Assembly (NCBI RefSeq): GCF_001542815.1
Contig: NZ_CP006994.1
Coordinates: forward strand, 1 to 25,608
DNA: 25,608 nucleotides
Reading direction: 5' to 3'
Source: Methylobacterium sp. AMS5
GTDB taxonomy: Bacteria > Pseudomonadota > Alphaproteobacteria > Rhizobiales > Beijerinckiaceae
The notes under the pieces were generated by a model, which had not been told where the DNA came from, searched no databases, and saw only the letters and a list, made by a program, of their open reading frames with translations. Position numbers and translations under genes: made by a program. Of the stretch, positions 1 to 7,797 are shown one piece after another (the first letter of the stretch is position 1; every line of letters begins with the position of its first letter).

Positions 1-1
1 C

Positions 2-42
2 ACGGCCTCGAAGGTTGGCGCCTTCGGGGCCGTTGCTTTTTC
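2..42 (+). terminator. Rho-independent terminator at the left edge
   Basis: A 13-bp stem (2-14 with 21-33, one G-T wobble) closes the loop TTGGCG and is followed by TGCTTTTTC. This is the standard intrinsic-terminator layout on the plus strand. It probably ends a gene whose coding region lies outside the window. Confidence 0.8.
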
Positions 43-367
43 AGGCTTCTACCGCGTCGGTTTCGCTCCTGACGGCGCTGATCGCGCCGAAACGCCGACC
101 GTGGCGGCTCGGGGAGATTCGGTCAACCGCCGAGCCTACCTGGGCCGGAAGTTAATGAGACATTGCCGACCCATGCCTATCAGACTCGATGTCTAAGCAT
201 CCGGTTTGCGGCGAGGGTGCAAAAGCGCAGGGTCTCTGCGGCTTCGGGTATCGGCACCGAGCCCTTGGCCCTGCCCCTTCCCATGCCGCCTGACGCAGCC
301 CGGCATGGAGAGACGCCAGAGATGCGCAACCGTATTTGGTAGCTACTAGATAGCTATACGGTATCCA
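43..367. other. Non-coding stretch with a dyad and TAGCTA repeats
   Basis: I find no convincing gene here. Visible structure is an 8-bp inverted repeat (CCATGCCG at 281-288, CGGCATGG at 301-308) and, at 338-356, a GGTAGCTACTA element running into ACTAGATAGCTA. Both of those words recur upstream of parA at 1025-1050. The segment may be part of a plasmid centromere or replication region, but no initiator gene is present in the window. Confidence 0.4.
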
Positions 368-658
368 TCACAGCGAAAGCCGCCGGACGCTCCTGCTGTG
401 GACGACTGCTAGGATCAGGACGCCGTCCGTTGCCTCCTCGTAGAGGATGACGTGTGCGCCGCATTCGTGGCGCCGGACCCCTGCCCCGATCACCTCGGCA
501 GCCCGGCCCATACGAGGATTGTCGGCCAGGAGCTGAAAGGTGTGCTCCAGAATGCCCTGATAGTGCTCGGCCTGGGCCATCCCAAATTCGGTGAGACCGT
601 AGAGGAACACGTCGAGGATGTCGGCGTCGGCGCGGACAGTGAGCTGGTAGCTACCCAC
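368..658 (-). CDS. parE: ParE/RelE-family toxin
   Basis: This is a small type II toxin of the ParE/RelE superfamily. The family folds as a compact RNase-like domain; ParE members typically poison DNA gyrase, but the target cannot be read from sequence. The core runs from YQLTVRADADILDVFLYG through NPRMGRAAEVIGAGVRRHECGAHVILYEE, the usual order of N-terminal helices, an arginine patch and a C-terminal sheet, ending VVHSRSVRRLSL. A longer frame is open to 733, but homology begins at VGSYQL. I therefore place the start at GTG 658, overlapping the parD stop by 8 bp and implying translational coupling. The length of 96 aa is normal for ParE. The pair is probably autoregulated by ParD. Confidence 0.85.
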   Translation of the reverse strand: MGSYQLTVRADADILDVFLYGLTEFGMAQAEHYQGILEHTFQLLADNPRMGRAAEVIGAGVRRHECGAHVILYEEATDGVLILAVVHSRSVRRLSL

Positions 659-920
659 GCGACGCGCCCCGAGCGCTCGCAATCTCCTTGGCCTCGGCCA
701 AGATGTCAGGAACGCTGCGGCGGCTGATGCCACTGGCGCGGGAGTCGTCCACGATGCGGCGGAGATCGTCGATCGTCAGTTCGGGGTGGGCCCGGCGCTC
801 GCGGTCGCGGCGCACGAGGTCGCGCACATAGTCACTCGTGCTGGCATAGTCGCCCTGCCGGATCTGGGCCTCGATCCATTCCTTCATGGGATCGGGCAGG
901 GAAATCGTCATCGTCGCCAT
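651..920 (-). CDS. parD: ParD-type ribbon-helix-helix antitoxin
   Basis: This is the antitoxin partner of the downstream ParE. Residues MTISLPDPMKEWIEAQI form the N-terminal beta strand and first helix of a ribbon-helix-helix DNA-binding domain. The segment GDYASTSDYVRDLVRRDRERR is the characteristic second helix of the CC2985/ParD family. The C-terminal part, LTIDDLRRIVDDSRASGISRRS, is the toxin-neutralising tail. ATG at 920 is preferred over GTG 926 because GGAGG then sits 5 nt upstream. The ribbon-helix-helix dimer would repress the operon from the 921-1170 intergenic region shared with divergent parA. The end of the gene overlaps the palindrome GGTAGCTACC (646-655), which resembles the flanking repeats. 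Confidence 0.9.
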   Translation of the reverse strand: MATMTISLPDPMKEWIEAQIRQGDYASTSDYVRDLVRRDRERRAHPELTIDDLRRIVDDSRASGISRRSVPDILAEAKEIASARGASRG

Positions 921-939
921 GGGCACCTCCTACTCCAAG

Positions 940-1135
940 CCTAGCAAAAATATGAATTTTTCACAAATATTCTTATTTCCGCATTGGGGCCTCGAGCTGC
1001 AAGCATCCCCACTCGCGTTCAGTTACTAGATAGCTAACTGGTAGCTACTAATTAGCTATCTAGTACCTTACTGCTAGTCGATAGCTATGTGCTATCTCAA
1101 CGGTAGCCGTTAGCTATCTGTTATCCTTTCAGATA
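940..1135. repeat. AT-rich block and TAGCTA palindrome array between parD and parA
   Basis: Positions 940-985 are strongly AT-rich in a high-GC context. They are followed by a dense array of TAGCTA-type words. The clearest element is a perfect 14-bp inverted repeat, TACTAGATAGCTAA (1024-1037) and TTAGCTATCTAGTA (1052-1065), whose 14-bp spacer contains GGTAGCTACTA. Further partial copies run to about 1127 (GATAGCTATG, GTTAGCTATC). The position is typical of a ParA-partner binding site, that is a centromere and/or operator. An AT-rich unwinding element next to iterons would also fit an origin. Confidence 0.65.
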
Positions 1136-1176
1136 TTAATTCGCTCCGCCACGCTTGCCCGACCGAGGAATTGGCC

Positions 1177-1863
1177 ATGCCTGTCATTGCCTTCGCCAAC
1201 CCCAAGGGGGGAGCCGGAAAGACCACTACGGCGCTGCTGCTCGCGACCGAGCTGGCCGCGAAAGGAGCCGCCGTCATCGTAATCGACGCCGATCCGGAGC
1301 GGTGGATCTCGCAATGGGCGAAGCTGCCGGGCAAGCCGGACGGCATCCGCATCGTAGCCGACGTGACTGAGGAGAGCGTCGTCGATGCGATCGAGGCCGC
1401 GGAAGAGGAAGCGCAGTTTGTGATCGTCGACCTTGAGGGCACGGCGTCCCTCATGGTGTCGAACGCAATCGGCATGGCGGACCTCGTGGTGATCCCAATC
1501 CAGGGATCGAGCATGGACGCCAAGGGTGGGGCCAAGATGCTCCGGCTGATCCGGAACCAGGAGAAGATGTCCCGCCGCAAGATCGCCCATGCGGTGGTTC
1601 TGACGCGCACCGGCGCGGCGATCACGTCGCGCGCGCTTCGGAACGTGGCAGAGCAGTTGAGGGCAGGGGGGATCGACATCTTCGCGACGCCGATCGTCGA
1701 GCGCGCGGCCTACCGCGATCTCTTCGACTATGGCGGCACGCTGGGCGGTCTTGACCGCGCGCAGGTCAGCAACCTCGACAAGGCAATCCAAAACGCCCGG
1801 GAGTTCACCGGCGAGGTCGTGGCTCGTCTCAAGGCGATTGCCGCTGAAAGGCAGGCAGCGTGA
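1177..1863 (+). CDS. parA: ParA-family partition ATPase
   Basis: This is a ParA/MinD-type P-loop ATPase for segregating the replicon. It carries the deviant Walker A box KGGAGKTT near the N-terminus (FANPKGGAGKTTTALLLATEL), Walker A' VIDADP and Walker B VIVDLEG. At 228 aa and without an N-terminal HTH it is a small type Ib ParA, so its DNA-binding partner would act as repressor. ATG 1177 is preferred to TTG 1171 because GAGGAA (1165-1170) is well spaced. The next gene starts inside its stop codon. The TAGCTA repeat array directly upstream is the likely operator or centromere. Confidence 0.92.
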   Translation: MPVIAFANPKGGAGKTTTALLLATELAAKGAAVIVIDADPERWISQWAKLPGKPDGIRIVADVTEESVVDAIEAAEEEAQFVIVDLEGTASLMVSNAIGMADLVVIPIQGSSMDAKGGAKMLRLIRNQEKMSRRKIAHAVVLTRTGAAITSRALRNVAEQLRAGGIDIFATPIVERAAYRDLFDYGGTLGGLDRAQVSNLDKAIQNAREFTGEVVARLKAIAAERQAA

Positions 1864-2228
1864 TGAGCACAAAGGAACGCGCACCGCTCGGCTTCGGCGA
1901 CGAGCTTGAAAATTTCGACCCGGCCGCCTTCGCCAAGCCGAAGCGGGCAGTGAACGACAAGCCGAAACCGGAGGAGGCGAAGAAGGCGGCGGAGGCCGCA
2001 GGCTTCCGGAGCCGCGAGCCGATCAAGGCAGCGGCTGTTCCGGAAGAGTCTACTGCGCCTCTCAGAAGACGTAGAACAGGCCGTAATGTCCAGTTCAATA
2101 TTAAGACGAAGGCTGAGACAATTGAGGCGTTTACGCGCATCGCGGATGCCAATGGTTGGGGCCTCGGTGAAACGTTTGAGCGTGCAACGGAGCTTCTGGA
2201 GCGGGAACTGGCTACCGCTCGCAATTAG
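1863..2228 (+). CDS. Small ParA partner, putative DNA-binding partition protein
   Basis: A 121-aa, lysine/arginine- and alanine-rich protein with a flexible N-terminal half. A compact C-terminal domain (NVQFNIKTKAETIEAFTRIADANGW, then GETFERATELLERE) resembles a ribbon-helix-helix fold: a short strand and two helices. Its ATG overlaps the parA stop as TGATG, so the two are translated together. By analogy with type Ib systems (ParG/StbB-like) it would bind the upstream repeats, activate ParA and repress the operon. The fold is inferred from pattern only. The codon composition of its middle part (about 2080-2160) is somewhat more AT-rich than parA. Confidence 0.7.
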   Translation: MSTKERAPLGFGDELENFDPAAFAKPKRAVNDKPKPEEAKKAAEAAGFRSREPIKAAAVPEESTAPLRRRRTGRNVQFNIKTKAETIEAFTRIADANGWGLGETFERATELLERELATARN

Positions 2229-2537
2229 CCGATGACCTTGACGAGCAAATTGGTCCGCGTTGAGCGCAAGTGCTCCGGCGTCCTACCTCCTGAAAGAGGT
2301 TAGATGCCACGTATGAAGGATCACACCAGCAATCCTGACAGGAACCTGGAAGCACAAAATCGTATTTCTTGATTTTCGGATTATAGGCCAGAAACTGGCC
2401 TGCCCCCATTCGGTGGCCCAGGTGTGAAGTTAGTGCATTGTCGGTCGCATGACGATGGCGGGGCGAGCGGAGGACGGGGCTGAACCGCTTGGCTCTCCTG
2501 GCCAGATGAGGATCTCTGGCGCAGGCGGCTGGTAGCC
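2229..2537. other. Non-coding stretch after the partition operon
   Basis: I recognise no gene here. There is a perfect 6-bp hairpin, GGCCAG-AAA-CTGGCC (2386-2400), but no T-run follows it. Reading frames entering from the IS481 remnant on the minus strand stop without recognisable homology. The segment may be leftover DNA from the deletion that removed most of that IS. Confidence 0.35.
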
Positions 2538-2782
2538 CAGGACGGTGGACCGCGCTTCCTTCGGTCCCATGCGGGCGTCCACTGACGTCTCTCGACCGCG
2601 CCACTTCTGAACGGTGGTCGGGCTGATGCCGTAGCGCTTGGCGGCGGCTCTCACGCTCTCTTGACGAGCTTGGATTGCCCGACGGATCGCCTCTGTCGTC
2701 GTGGCGCTGCCGTGGAGAACCTGTCCCATAGCGCGTCCCTCCATGCGGTCTCAGGCGTCCCACCACACAAAGGGACTGAACA
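2538..2782 (-). mobile_element. IS481-family remnant (inverted repeat plus transposase N-terminus)
   Basis: The minus-strand frame starting at 2729 (MGQVLHGSATTTEAIRRAIQ) matches, almost residue for residue, the N-terminus of the second IS481 transposase at 18282. The match holds through the helix-turn-helix SVRAAAKRYGISPTTVQKWR and ends at RSTVL (2538), after which the sequences are unrelated. The inverted repeat at 2761-2782 (CACCACACAAAGGGACTG, then AACA) is followed by GCTAGC, which fits the NCTAGN target preference known for IS481. The rest of the element, including all catalytic residues, is missing. Confidence 0.85.
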
Positions 2783-2902
2783 GCTAGCTTCAGAACGAGG
2801 GCAACCCAGGGGGCAAGGTCAATCAGCCATCCAGGATCGCCCCCTCTCGCAGGTCGAAGAGCGACGCGCTACACAACCAACCGTTTTCCTTGCGAGTGTC
2901 CC

Positions 2903-4294
2903 GTGTTCCTCTCCATCGCCACATCGCACCAGCCTGCGACCGACCTCGGATTCCTCCTGCACAAGAACCCAGAGCGCGTGCATGAAATCGACCTCGGCTT
3001 CGGGCAGGCCGTGATGTTCTATCCTGAGTCGACCGCGCAGCGCTGCGAGTTCGCGATCACGCTCGACATCGATCCCATCGCTCTGGTCCGAGGCCGCCAA
3101 GGCAAGGGCGACGGATTGCTGGACCAGTATGTGAACGACCGCCCCTATGCGGCCTCGTCGTTCCTGAGTGTCGCGATCGCACGTGGTATCCGCGAGGCCA
3201 TGGCAGGCCGGAGCCGTGAGCGACAGGCTCTTGCCGACCGGGCGATCCCGCTCGTGGCGGAGGTCACGCCGCTCCCGGTGCGCGGGGCGACGGAACTCGT
3301 GGGACGGCTGTTCGAACCCCTCGGTTACGACGTCGCCGTCACGCGGCATCGTCTCGATCCGGAGAGGCCGGATTGGGGTGAGGCTCCCTATGTGACGCTT
3401 CGGCTGTCCGGCACCGCGCGCCTCTCCGACCTCCTGACGCATCTCTACGTGCTGATGCCGGTTCTCGACGACCGGAAGCACTATTTCGTCGGTGAGGACG
3501 AACTGCAGAAGCTGCTGGCGCGGGGAGAGGGCTGGCTCGCAGCCCATCCCGAGCGCGACCTCATCACGGCCCGCTATCTCAAGCGGCGGGGTTACCTGAT
3601 CAAGGCGGCGCTGGCCCAACTCGTCCCGGACGAGGCGGGACCGGAAGGGCAGCTCGATCCTTCGCGGGGCGACGTGGCCGAGACCGTCATCGAGCGTCCG
3701 CTTCGTCTGCACGAGCGGCGGCTGGACCGCGTGGCCGAGCTGATCGCGCAGACGGGGGCCAAGCGGGTGCTCGATCTCGGCTGCGGCGACGGCAAGCTGA
3801 TCGCGCGCCTCATACGTAATCCGGCCATCGCGGATATCGTCGGGGTCGAGGTGTCCAGCCAGGAACTGGCCCGTGCCGACGCTCGGTTCGCCGACCTGCC
3901 GGCGGTACAGAAGCGGAAGCTGATGCTCCTGCAGGGCTCGCTCATCTATCGCGACACGCGCCTGCGCGGCTTCGAGGCCGCTGCCCTGGTCGAAGTGATC
4001 GAGCATTTCGAGCCGGATCGGCTTCCGCATCTCGAACGCGCGTTGTTCGGGGATGCGCGTCCCGCGACCGTGATCGTCACCACGCCGAACCGCGATCACA
4101 ACGTGCTGTTCGAGGGGTTGGCCGCCGGATCGTTCCGGCATCCCGACCATCGCTTCGAATGGGGCCGTCGGGAATTCCGGGACTGGGCGCAGCGCGTCGC
4201 CGCGGAGCATGATTACGGCGTCCGCTTCGAAGGGGTCGGAGACGAGCATCCGGAATTCGGTGCGCCCGGACAACTCGCGGTGTTCGCGCGATGA
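2903..4294 (+). CDS. hen1: Bacterial Hen1, RNA 3'-terminal 2'-O-methyltransferase
   Basis: Hen1 methylates the 2'-OH of the 3' end of cut RNA before sealing, which makes the repaired junction resistant to the same ribotoxin. The N-terminal half (MFLSIATSHQPATDLGFLLHKN onward) is the bacterial-specific domain that activates the Pnkp ligase. The C-terminal half is an S-adenosylmethionine methyltransferase, with VLDLGCGDGKL at about residue 289 and the metal-binding EVIEH at 364-368. Further conserved stretches are VTTPNRDHN and FRHPDHRFEW. The length of 463 aa is normal. I chose GTG 2903 because the conserved N-terminus starts there, although no strong ribosome-binding site is visible. It overlaps pnkp by 4 bp (ATGA). 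Confidence 0.95.
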   Translation: MFLSIATSHQPATDLGFLLHKNPERVHEIDLGFGQAVMFYPESTAQRCEFAITLDIDPIALVRGRQGKGDGLLDQYVNDRPYAASSFLSVAIARGIREAMAGRSRERQALADRAIPLVAEVTPLPVRGATELVGRLFEPLGYDVAVTRHRLDPERPDWGEAPYVTLRLSGTARLSDLLTHLYVLMPVLDDRKHYFVGEDELQKLLARGEGWLAAHPERDLITARYLKRRGYLIKAALAQLVPDEAGPEGQLDPSRGDVAETVIERPLRLHERRLDRVAELIAQTGAKRVLDLGCGDGKLIARLIRNPAIADIVGVEVSSQELARADARFADLPAVQKRKLMLLQGSLIYRDTRLRGFEAAALVEVIEHFEPDRLPHLERALFGDARPATVIVTTPNRDHNVLFEGLAAGSFRHPDHRFEWGRREFRDWAQRVAAEHDYGVRFEGVGDEHPEFGAPGQLAVFAR

Positions 4295-6888
4295 GCGACG
4301 CGACGGCCCCCATGGCGGGACGGCAGATCGCCGTTCCCGAGTTCTCGATGATCGTCCTCATCGGGGCATCGGGTTCGGGGAAATCCAGCTTCGCGCGCCG
4401 CCACTTCCGGCCGACCGAGGTCGTCTCGTCGGACACCTGTCGCGGCCTCGTCGCAGACGACGAGAACGACCAGGCGGCCACACCGGACGCCTTCGCATTG
4501 CTCCAGACCATCCTGGAGCTGCGCCTCAAAGGCCGCCGCCTCGTGGTCGTCGATGCCACCAACGTGCGGCCGGAGGATCGCAAGAAGCTCGTCGAGGTCG
4601 CGCGCCGTTTCCATGCGCTCTCGGTCGCCATCGTGCTCGATCCCGGCGAGGATGTCTGCCGCAGCCGCAATGCCGATAGGCCGGACCGTGCGTTCGGGCC
4701 CCATGTCGTCCGCAACCAGATGTCGGCGCTCCGTCGCGGTCTGCGCGGGCTGGCGCGCGAGGGCTTCAGGCAGGTCCACCATCTGAAGTCGGCCGACGAG
4801 ATCGACGGCGCCGCGGTGAGCCGCCAGCGCCTGTGGACGGACCGCCGCGACGAGACCGGCCCGTTCGACATCATCGGCGACGTGCATGGCTGCGCCGACG
4901 AACTGGAGGCCCTGCTGGCCCGGCTCGGGTACGGGATCGAGCGCCGCGAGGAGGCTGGCGAGCCGCGCTATCAGGTCACCGCCCCGGTCGGCCGCAAGGC
5001 CGTCTTCGTCGGCGACCTCGTGGATCGCGGACCGCGCGTGGCGGACAGCCTGCGCCTCGCCATGGACATGATCGAAGGCGGCGTCGCCCTCTGCGTCCTC
5101 GGCAACCACGAGGCCAAGGTCGAGAAATGGCTGGCCGGCCGCGACGTGAAGGTCGCGCACGGGCTTCAAGCCACCATCGACGACCTCGCCCGGCAGGGCG
5201 ACGCCTTCCGGGCACGGGCGAAGGGCTTCATCGGCGGCCTCGTCAGCCATTATCTGCTGGATGGCGGCCGGCTCGCGGTCGCCCATGCCGGCATCAAGGA
5301 AGAGATGCAGGGCCGCGCCTCCGGCACGATCCGGGGCTTCTGCCTGTTCGGCGAGACGACGGGCGAGACCGACGTGTTCGGTCTGCCCGTCCGACAGAAC
5401 TGGGCGGCCGAGTATCGCGGAAGCACGAAGGTCGTCTACGGCCACACGCCCGTGGTCGAGGCAGCTTGGCTCAACAACACGCTCTGCATCGACACGGGCT
5501 GCGTGTTCGGCGGGGGGCTCACGGCCTTGCGCTACCCCGAGATGGAGATCGTCTCCGTCCCGGCGGCGCGGGTCTATTCCGAGCCGGCGCGACCGCTCGC
5601 CTCCGGCGCCCCGGCGCCCGGAGCGATCAGCCAACAGGCCGAGCTGGACGATCTCCTCGACCTCGCCGACGTGTCGGGCAAGCGGATCATCACGACCCGG
5701 CTCCAGCCCTCCGTCACGATCCGCGAGGAGAACACGGCGGCGGCGCTGGAGGTGATGAGCCGCTTCGCCATCGACCCGAAGTGGCTGATCTACCTGCCGC
5801 CGACCATGTCGCCCTCCGAGACCTCGACGGAGGATGGCTTCCTGGAGCATCCCCGCGAGGCTTTCGACTTTTACCGCCGCGAGGGCATCCGCGAGGTCGT
5901 CGCCCAGGAAAAGCACATGGGGTCGCGCGCCCTCATGGTCGTTTGCCGTGATGCGGATGCCGCGCGTGCCCGCTTCGGGGTGACGAGCGGCGAGATCGGG
6001 GCCGTCTATACCCGCTCCGGCCGGGCCTTTTTCCACGATCCGGCACAGCGCGACGCGGTTCTTGCGCGGACGCGCGATGCGCTGGCCGCCAGCCGAGTGT
6101 TCGATGAGCTCGGGTCGGATTGGATGCTGCTCGATGCCGAGATCATGCCGTGGTCGGCCAAGGCGCAGGCGCTCATTGCCTCGCAATACGGTCCGACCGG
6201 CGCGGCCGCGCGGATTGGGCTCGGTGCGGCTCGGGATGCGCTCCAGCGTGCCGCCAGCGCAGGTCTCCCGCTGGACGCTCTGGCTGAGAAAACGGCCGGC
6301 CGCCTCGCCAGCGCGGAGGCCTATGCCTCTGTCGTGCGTCGCTACGCCTGGCCCGTGACCAGCATCGACGACCTGAAGATCGCGCCCTTCCATCTCTTGG
6401 CCAGCGAAAAACAGGTCCACAGCGACAAGCCACATTCCTGGCACATGGGGCAGCTTGTCCGGCTGGCCGAGGCCGACCCGCTCTTCAAGGCCACCCGCGT
6501 GCTCCCCATCGACCTCGACAGCGAGGCGGATGTCGAGCGCGGCATCCGTTGGTGGCTCGACCTGACGGCCGAAGGCAGCGAGGGGATGGTCGTGAAGCCG
6601 GGCGCGTTCCTGGCACGGGGCCGGCGCGGGGTGACGCAGCCCGCGATCAAATGCCGGGGCCGCGAGTACCTGCGCATCATCTACGGCCCGGACTACGACA
6701 GCCCGAACCATCTCCACCGGCTCCGCCAACGCGGCCTCGGTGCCAAACGCTCGATGGCTTTTCGGGAGTTCGCACTTGGCCTGGAAGCCCTCGACCGTTT
6801 CATCGCGCGTGAGCCTCTCCGGCGCGTCCACGAATGTGTGTTTGGTGTCTTGGCGCTCGAGTCCGAGCCTGTGGATCCGAGGTTGTGA
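4291..6888 (+). CDS. pnkp: Pnkp, polynucleotide kinase-phosphatase-ligase
   Basis: This three-domain enzyme heals and seals broken RNA. The 5' kinase has Walker A GASGSGKS at residues 25-32. The binuclear metallophosphatase has GDVHG (196-200), GDLVDRGP (241-248) and GNHE (271-274) and removes 2',3'-cyclic or 3' phosphates. The C-terminal adenylyltransferase/ligase has the EKHMGSR motif with the presumed AMP-accepting lysine at 541. It continues with LLDAEIMPW, SEGMVVKPG and QPAIKCRGREYLRI-type ligase motifs. The length of 865 aa matches full bacterial Pnkp. It is translationally coupled to hen1; in characterised systems the two proteins form a heterotetramer and ligation depends on Hen1. All motifs appear intact. 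Confidence 0.96.
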   Translation: MSDATAPMAGRQIAVPEFSMIVLIGASGSGKSSFARRHFRPTEVVSSDTCRGLVADDENDQAATPDAFALLQTILELRLKGRRLVVVDATNVRPEDRKKLVEVARRFHALSVAIVLDPGEDVCRSRNADRPDRAFGPHVVRNQMSALRRGLRGLAREGFRQVHHLKSADEIDGAAVSRQRLWTDRRDETGPFDIIGDVHGCADELEALLARLGYGIERREEAGEPRYQVTAPVGRKAVFVGDLVDRGPRVADSLRLAMDMIEGGVALCVLGNHEAKVEKWLAGRDVKVAHGLQATIDDLARQGDAFRARAKGFIGGLVSHYLLDGGRLAVAHAGIKEEMQGRASGTIRGFCLFGETTGETDVFGLPVRQNWAAEYRGSTKVVYGHTPVVEAAWLNNTLCIDTGCVFGGGLTALRYPEMEIVSVPAARVYSEPARPLASGAPAPGAISQQAELDDLLDLADVSGKRIITTRLQPSVTIREENTAAALEVMSRFAIDPKWLIYLPPTMSPSETSTEDGFLEHPREAFDFYRREGIREVVAQEKHMGSRALMVVCRDADAARARFGVTSGEIGAVYTRSGRAFFHDPAQRDAVLARTRDALAASRVFDELGSDWMLLDAEIMPWSAKAQALIASQYGPTGAAARIGLGAARDALQRAASAGLPLDALAEKTAGRLASAEAYASVVRRYAWPVTSIDDLKIAPFHLLASEKQVHSDKPHSWHMGQLVRLAEADPLFKATRVLPIDLDSEADVERGIRWWLDLTAEGSEGMVVKPGAFLARGRRGVTQPAIKCRGREYLRIIYGPDYDSPNHLHRLRQRGLGAKRSMAFREFALGLEALDRFIAREPLRRVHECVFGVLALESEPVDPRL

Positions 6889-6957
6889 TCGTACGATGAC
6901 GCTTTCGGTGATCCGTCTGGGCTGGTCGGCTTTCACCAAATAATCAGGAGGCTCTCA

Positions 6958-7026
6958 ATGACTGAAAAGTGCGCGGAGCTGAATGTCGGTTTCAGGATGC
7001 AGCCCAATGACGGATCTCCATCCTGA
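6958..7026 (+). CDS. 22-residue ORF with a strong ribosome-binding site
   Basis: ATG 6958 is preceded by CAGGAGG with 7-nt spacing, one of the best Shine-Dalgarno sites in the window, yet the frame (MTEKCAELNVGFRMQPNDGS, PS) stops after 22 codons at 7024. It may be a small peptide, a leader, or the stump of a gene lost by rearrangement between pnkp and the resolvase. I recognise no family. Confidence 0.3.
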   Translation: MTEKCAELNVGFRMQPNDGSPS

Positions 7027-7203
7027 GTCGTCATTCCATGATTGATGCCGCCGCCGTGCAATCAACCTGTCCGCAAGGGGATCGTTCAGCGGACCCGTTC
7101 CGGTCGGTTGCCTGACCCACGCAAAACAGCCGAAAGCCGAGTCTCACATAGATGGTACCATATGTTTTGCGGTGACGGGGCCTTATACGTTACAGTCTGG
7201 CCC
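7027..7203. promoter_or_regulatory. Resolvase upstream region with a palindrome
   Basis: The perfect 10-bp palindrome ATGGTACCAT (7152-7161) lies about 40 bp before the resolvase start, in a locally AT-richer patch (TATGTTTTG, then TTATACGTTACAG). It could be a resolvase binding site or operator. No second res subsite is evident, so this stays tentative. Confidence 0.3.
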
Positions 7204-7797
7204 ATGACGCACACGCTGATCGGCTATGCCCGCTGCTCGACCGACAAACAGGACCTCGCCGCCCAGCATGATGCGCTGCTCAAGCTCGGAGTCGCGGCCG
7301 ATCGCATCTATACCGACAAGGGGTTCACCGGCACGAACCGGGATCGGCCCGGCCTCGACCAGGCGCTCGCCGCCGTGCGGAGCGGCGACACGCTGGTGGT
7401 GCCCAAACTCGATCGGCTCGCGCGATCCGTGCCGGACGCGCGAGCGATCGGGGACGGCCTCTCCGCCCGTGGCGTGAAGCTTCAGCTCGGCGCCAGCGTC
7501 CATGATCCGGCCGACCCAATGGGCAAGCTGTTCTTCAACATACTCGCCACCTTCGCCGAGTTCGAAGCGGACCTGATACGGATGCGGACCCGCGAGGGCA
7601 TGGCGGTCGCGCGCGCCAAGGGGAAGCTACGCGGCAAGAAGCCCAAGCTGTCCGATCGGCAGCAGAAGGAGCTGCGCCGCATGTACGACACCGACGACTA
7701 CTCGATCAGTGATCTTGCCGAGCTGTTCTCAATCTCGCGGCCTACCGTGTATCGGACACTCGGGCGGCAGCCGGTCACACCGGCGAAGGCGGCTTGA
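7204..7797 (+). CDS. Serine recombinase (resolvase/invertase family)
   Basis: A small serine recombinase of the resolvase/invertase class that would act on plasmid multimers or a mobile element. The catalytic domain starts IGYARCSTDKQDLAAQ, with the nucleophilic serine about 10 residues in. The arginine-rich signature KLDRLARS and the long E-helix stretch FFNILATFAEFEADLIRMRTREG follow. The C-terminal Hin-type HTH is SISDLAELFSISRPTVYRTL. At 197 aa from ATG 7204 it has the usual length; the frame is open 54 codons further upstream, but that part shows no homology. The Sel1-like gene begins within its stop codon (TGATG). Confidence 0.92.
   Translation: MTHTLIGYARCSTDKQDLAAQHDALLKLGVAADRIYTDKGFTGTNRDRPGLDQALAAVRSGDTLVVPKLDRLARSVPDARAIGDGLSARGVKLQLGASVHDPADPMGKLFFNILATFAEFEADLIRMRTREGMAVARAKGKLRGKKPKLSDRQQKELRRMYDTDDYSISDLAELFSISRPTVYRTLGRQPVTPAKAA

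Noticed and set aside
338..1127. TAGCTA repeats as a CRISPR array
   Set aside because: Repeats are short, palindromic and irregularly spaced, with no unique spacers of constant length.
2386..2400. Hairpin GGCCAG-AAA-CTGGCC as a terminator
   Set aside because: No T-run on either side, so it is only a palindrome.
4213..6939. 908-codon open frame on the minus strand
   Set aside because: It lies antisense to pnkp, whose motifs are unmistakable. The long frame is a by-product of high GC at third codon positions.
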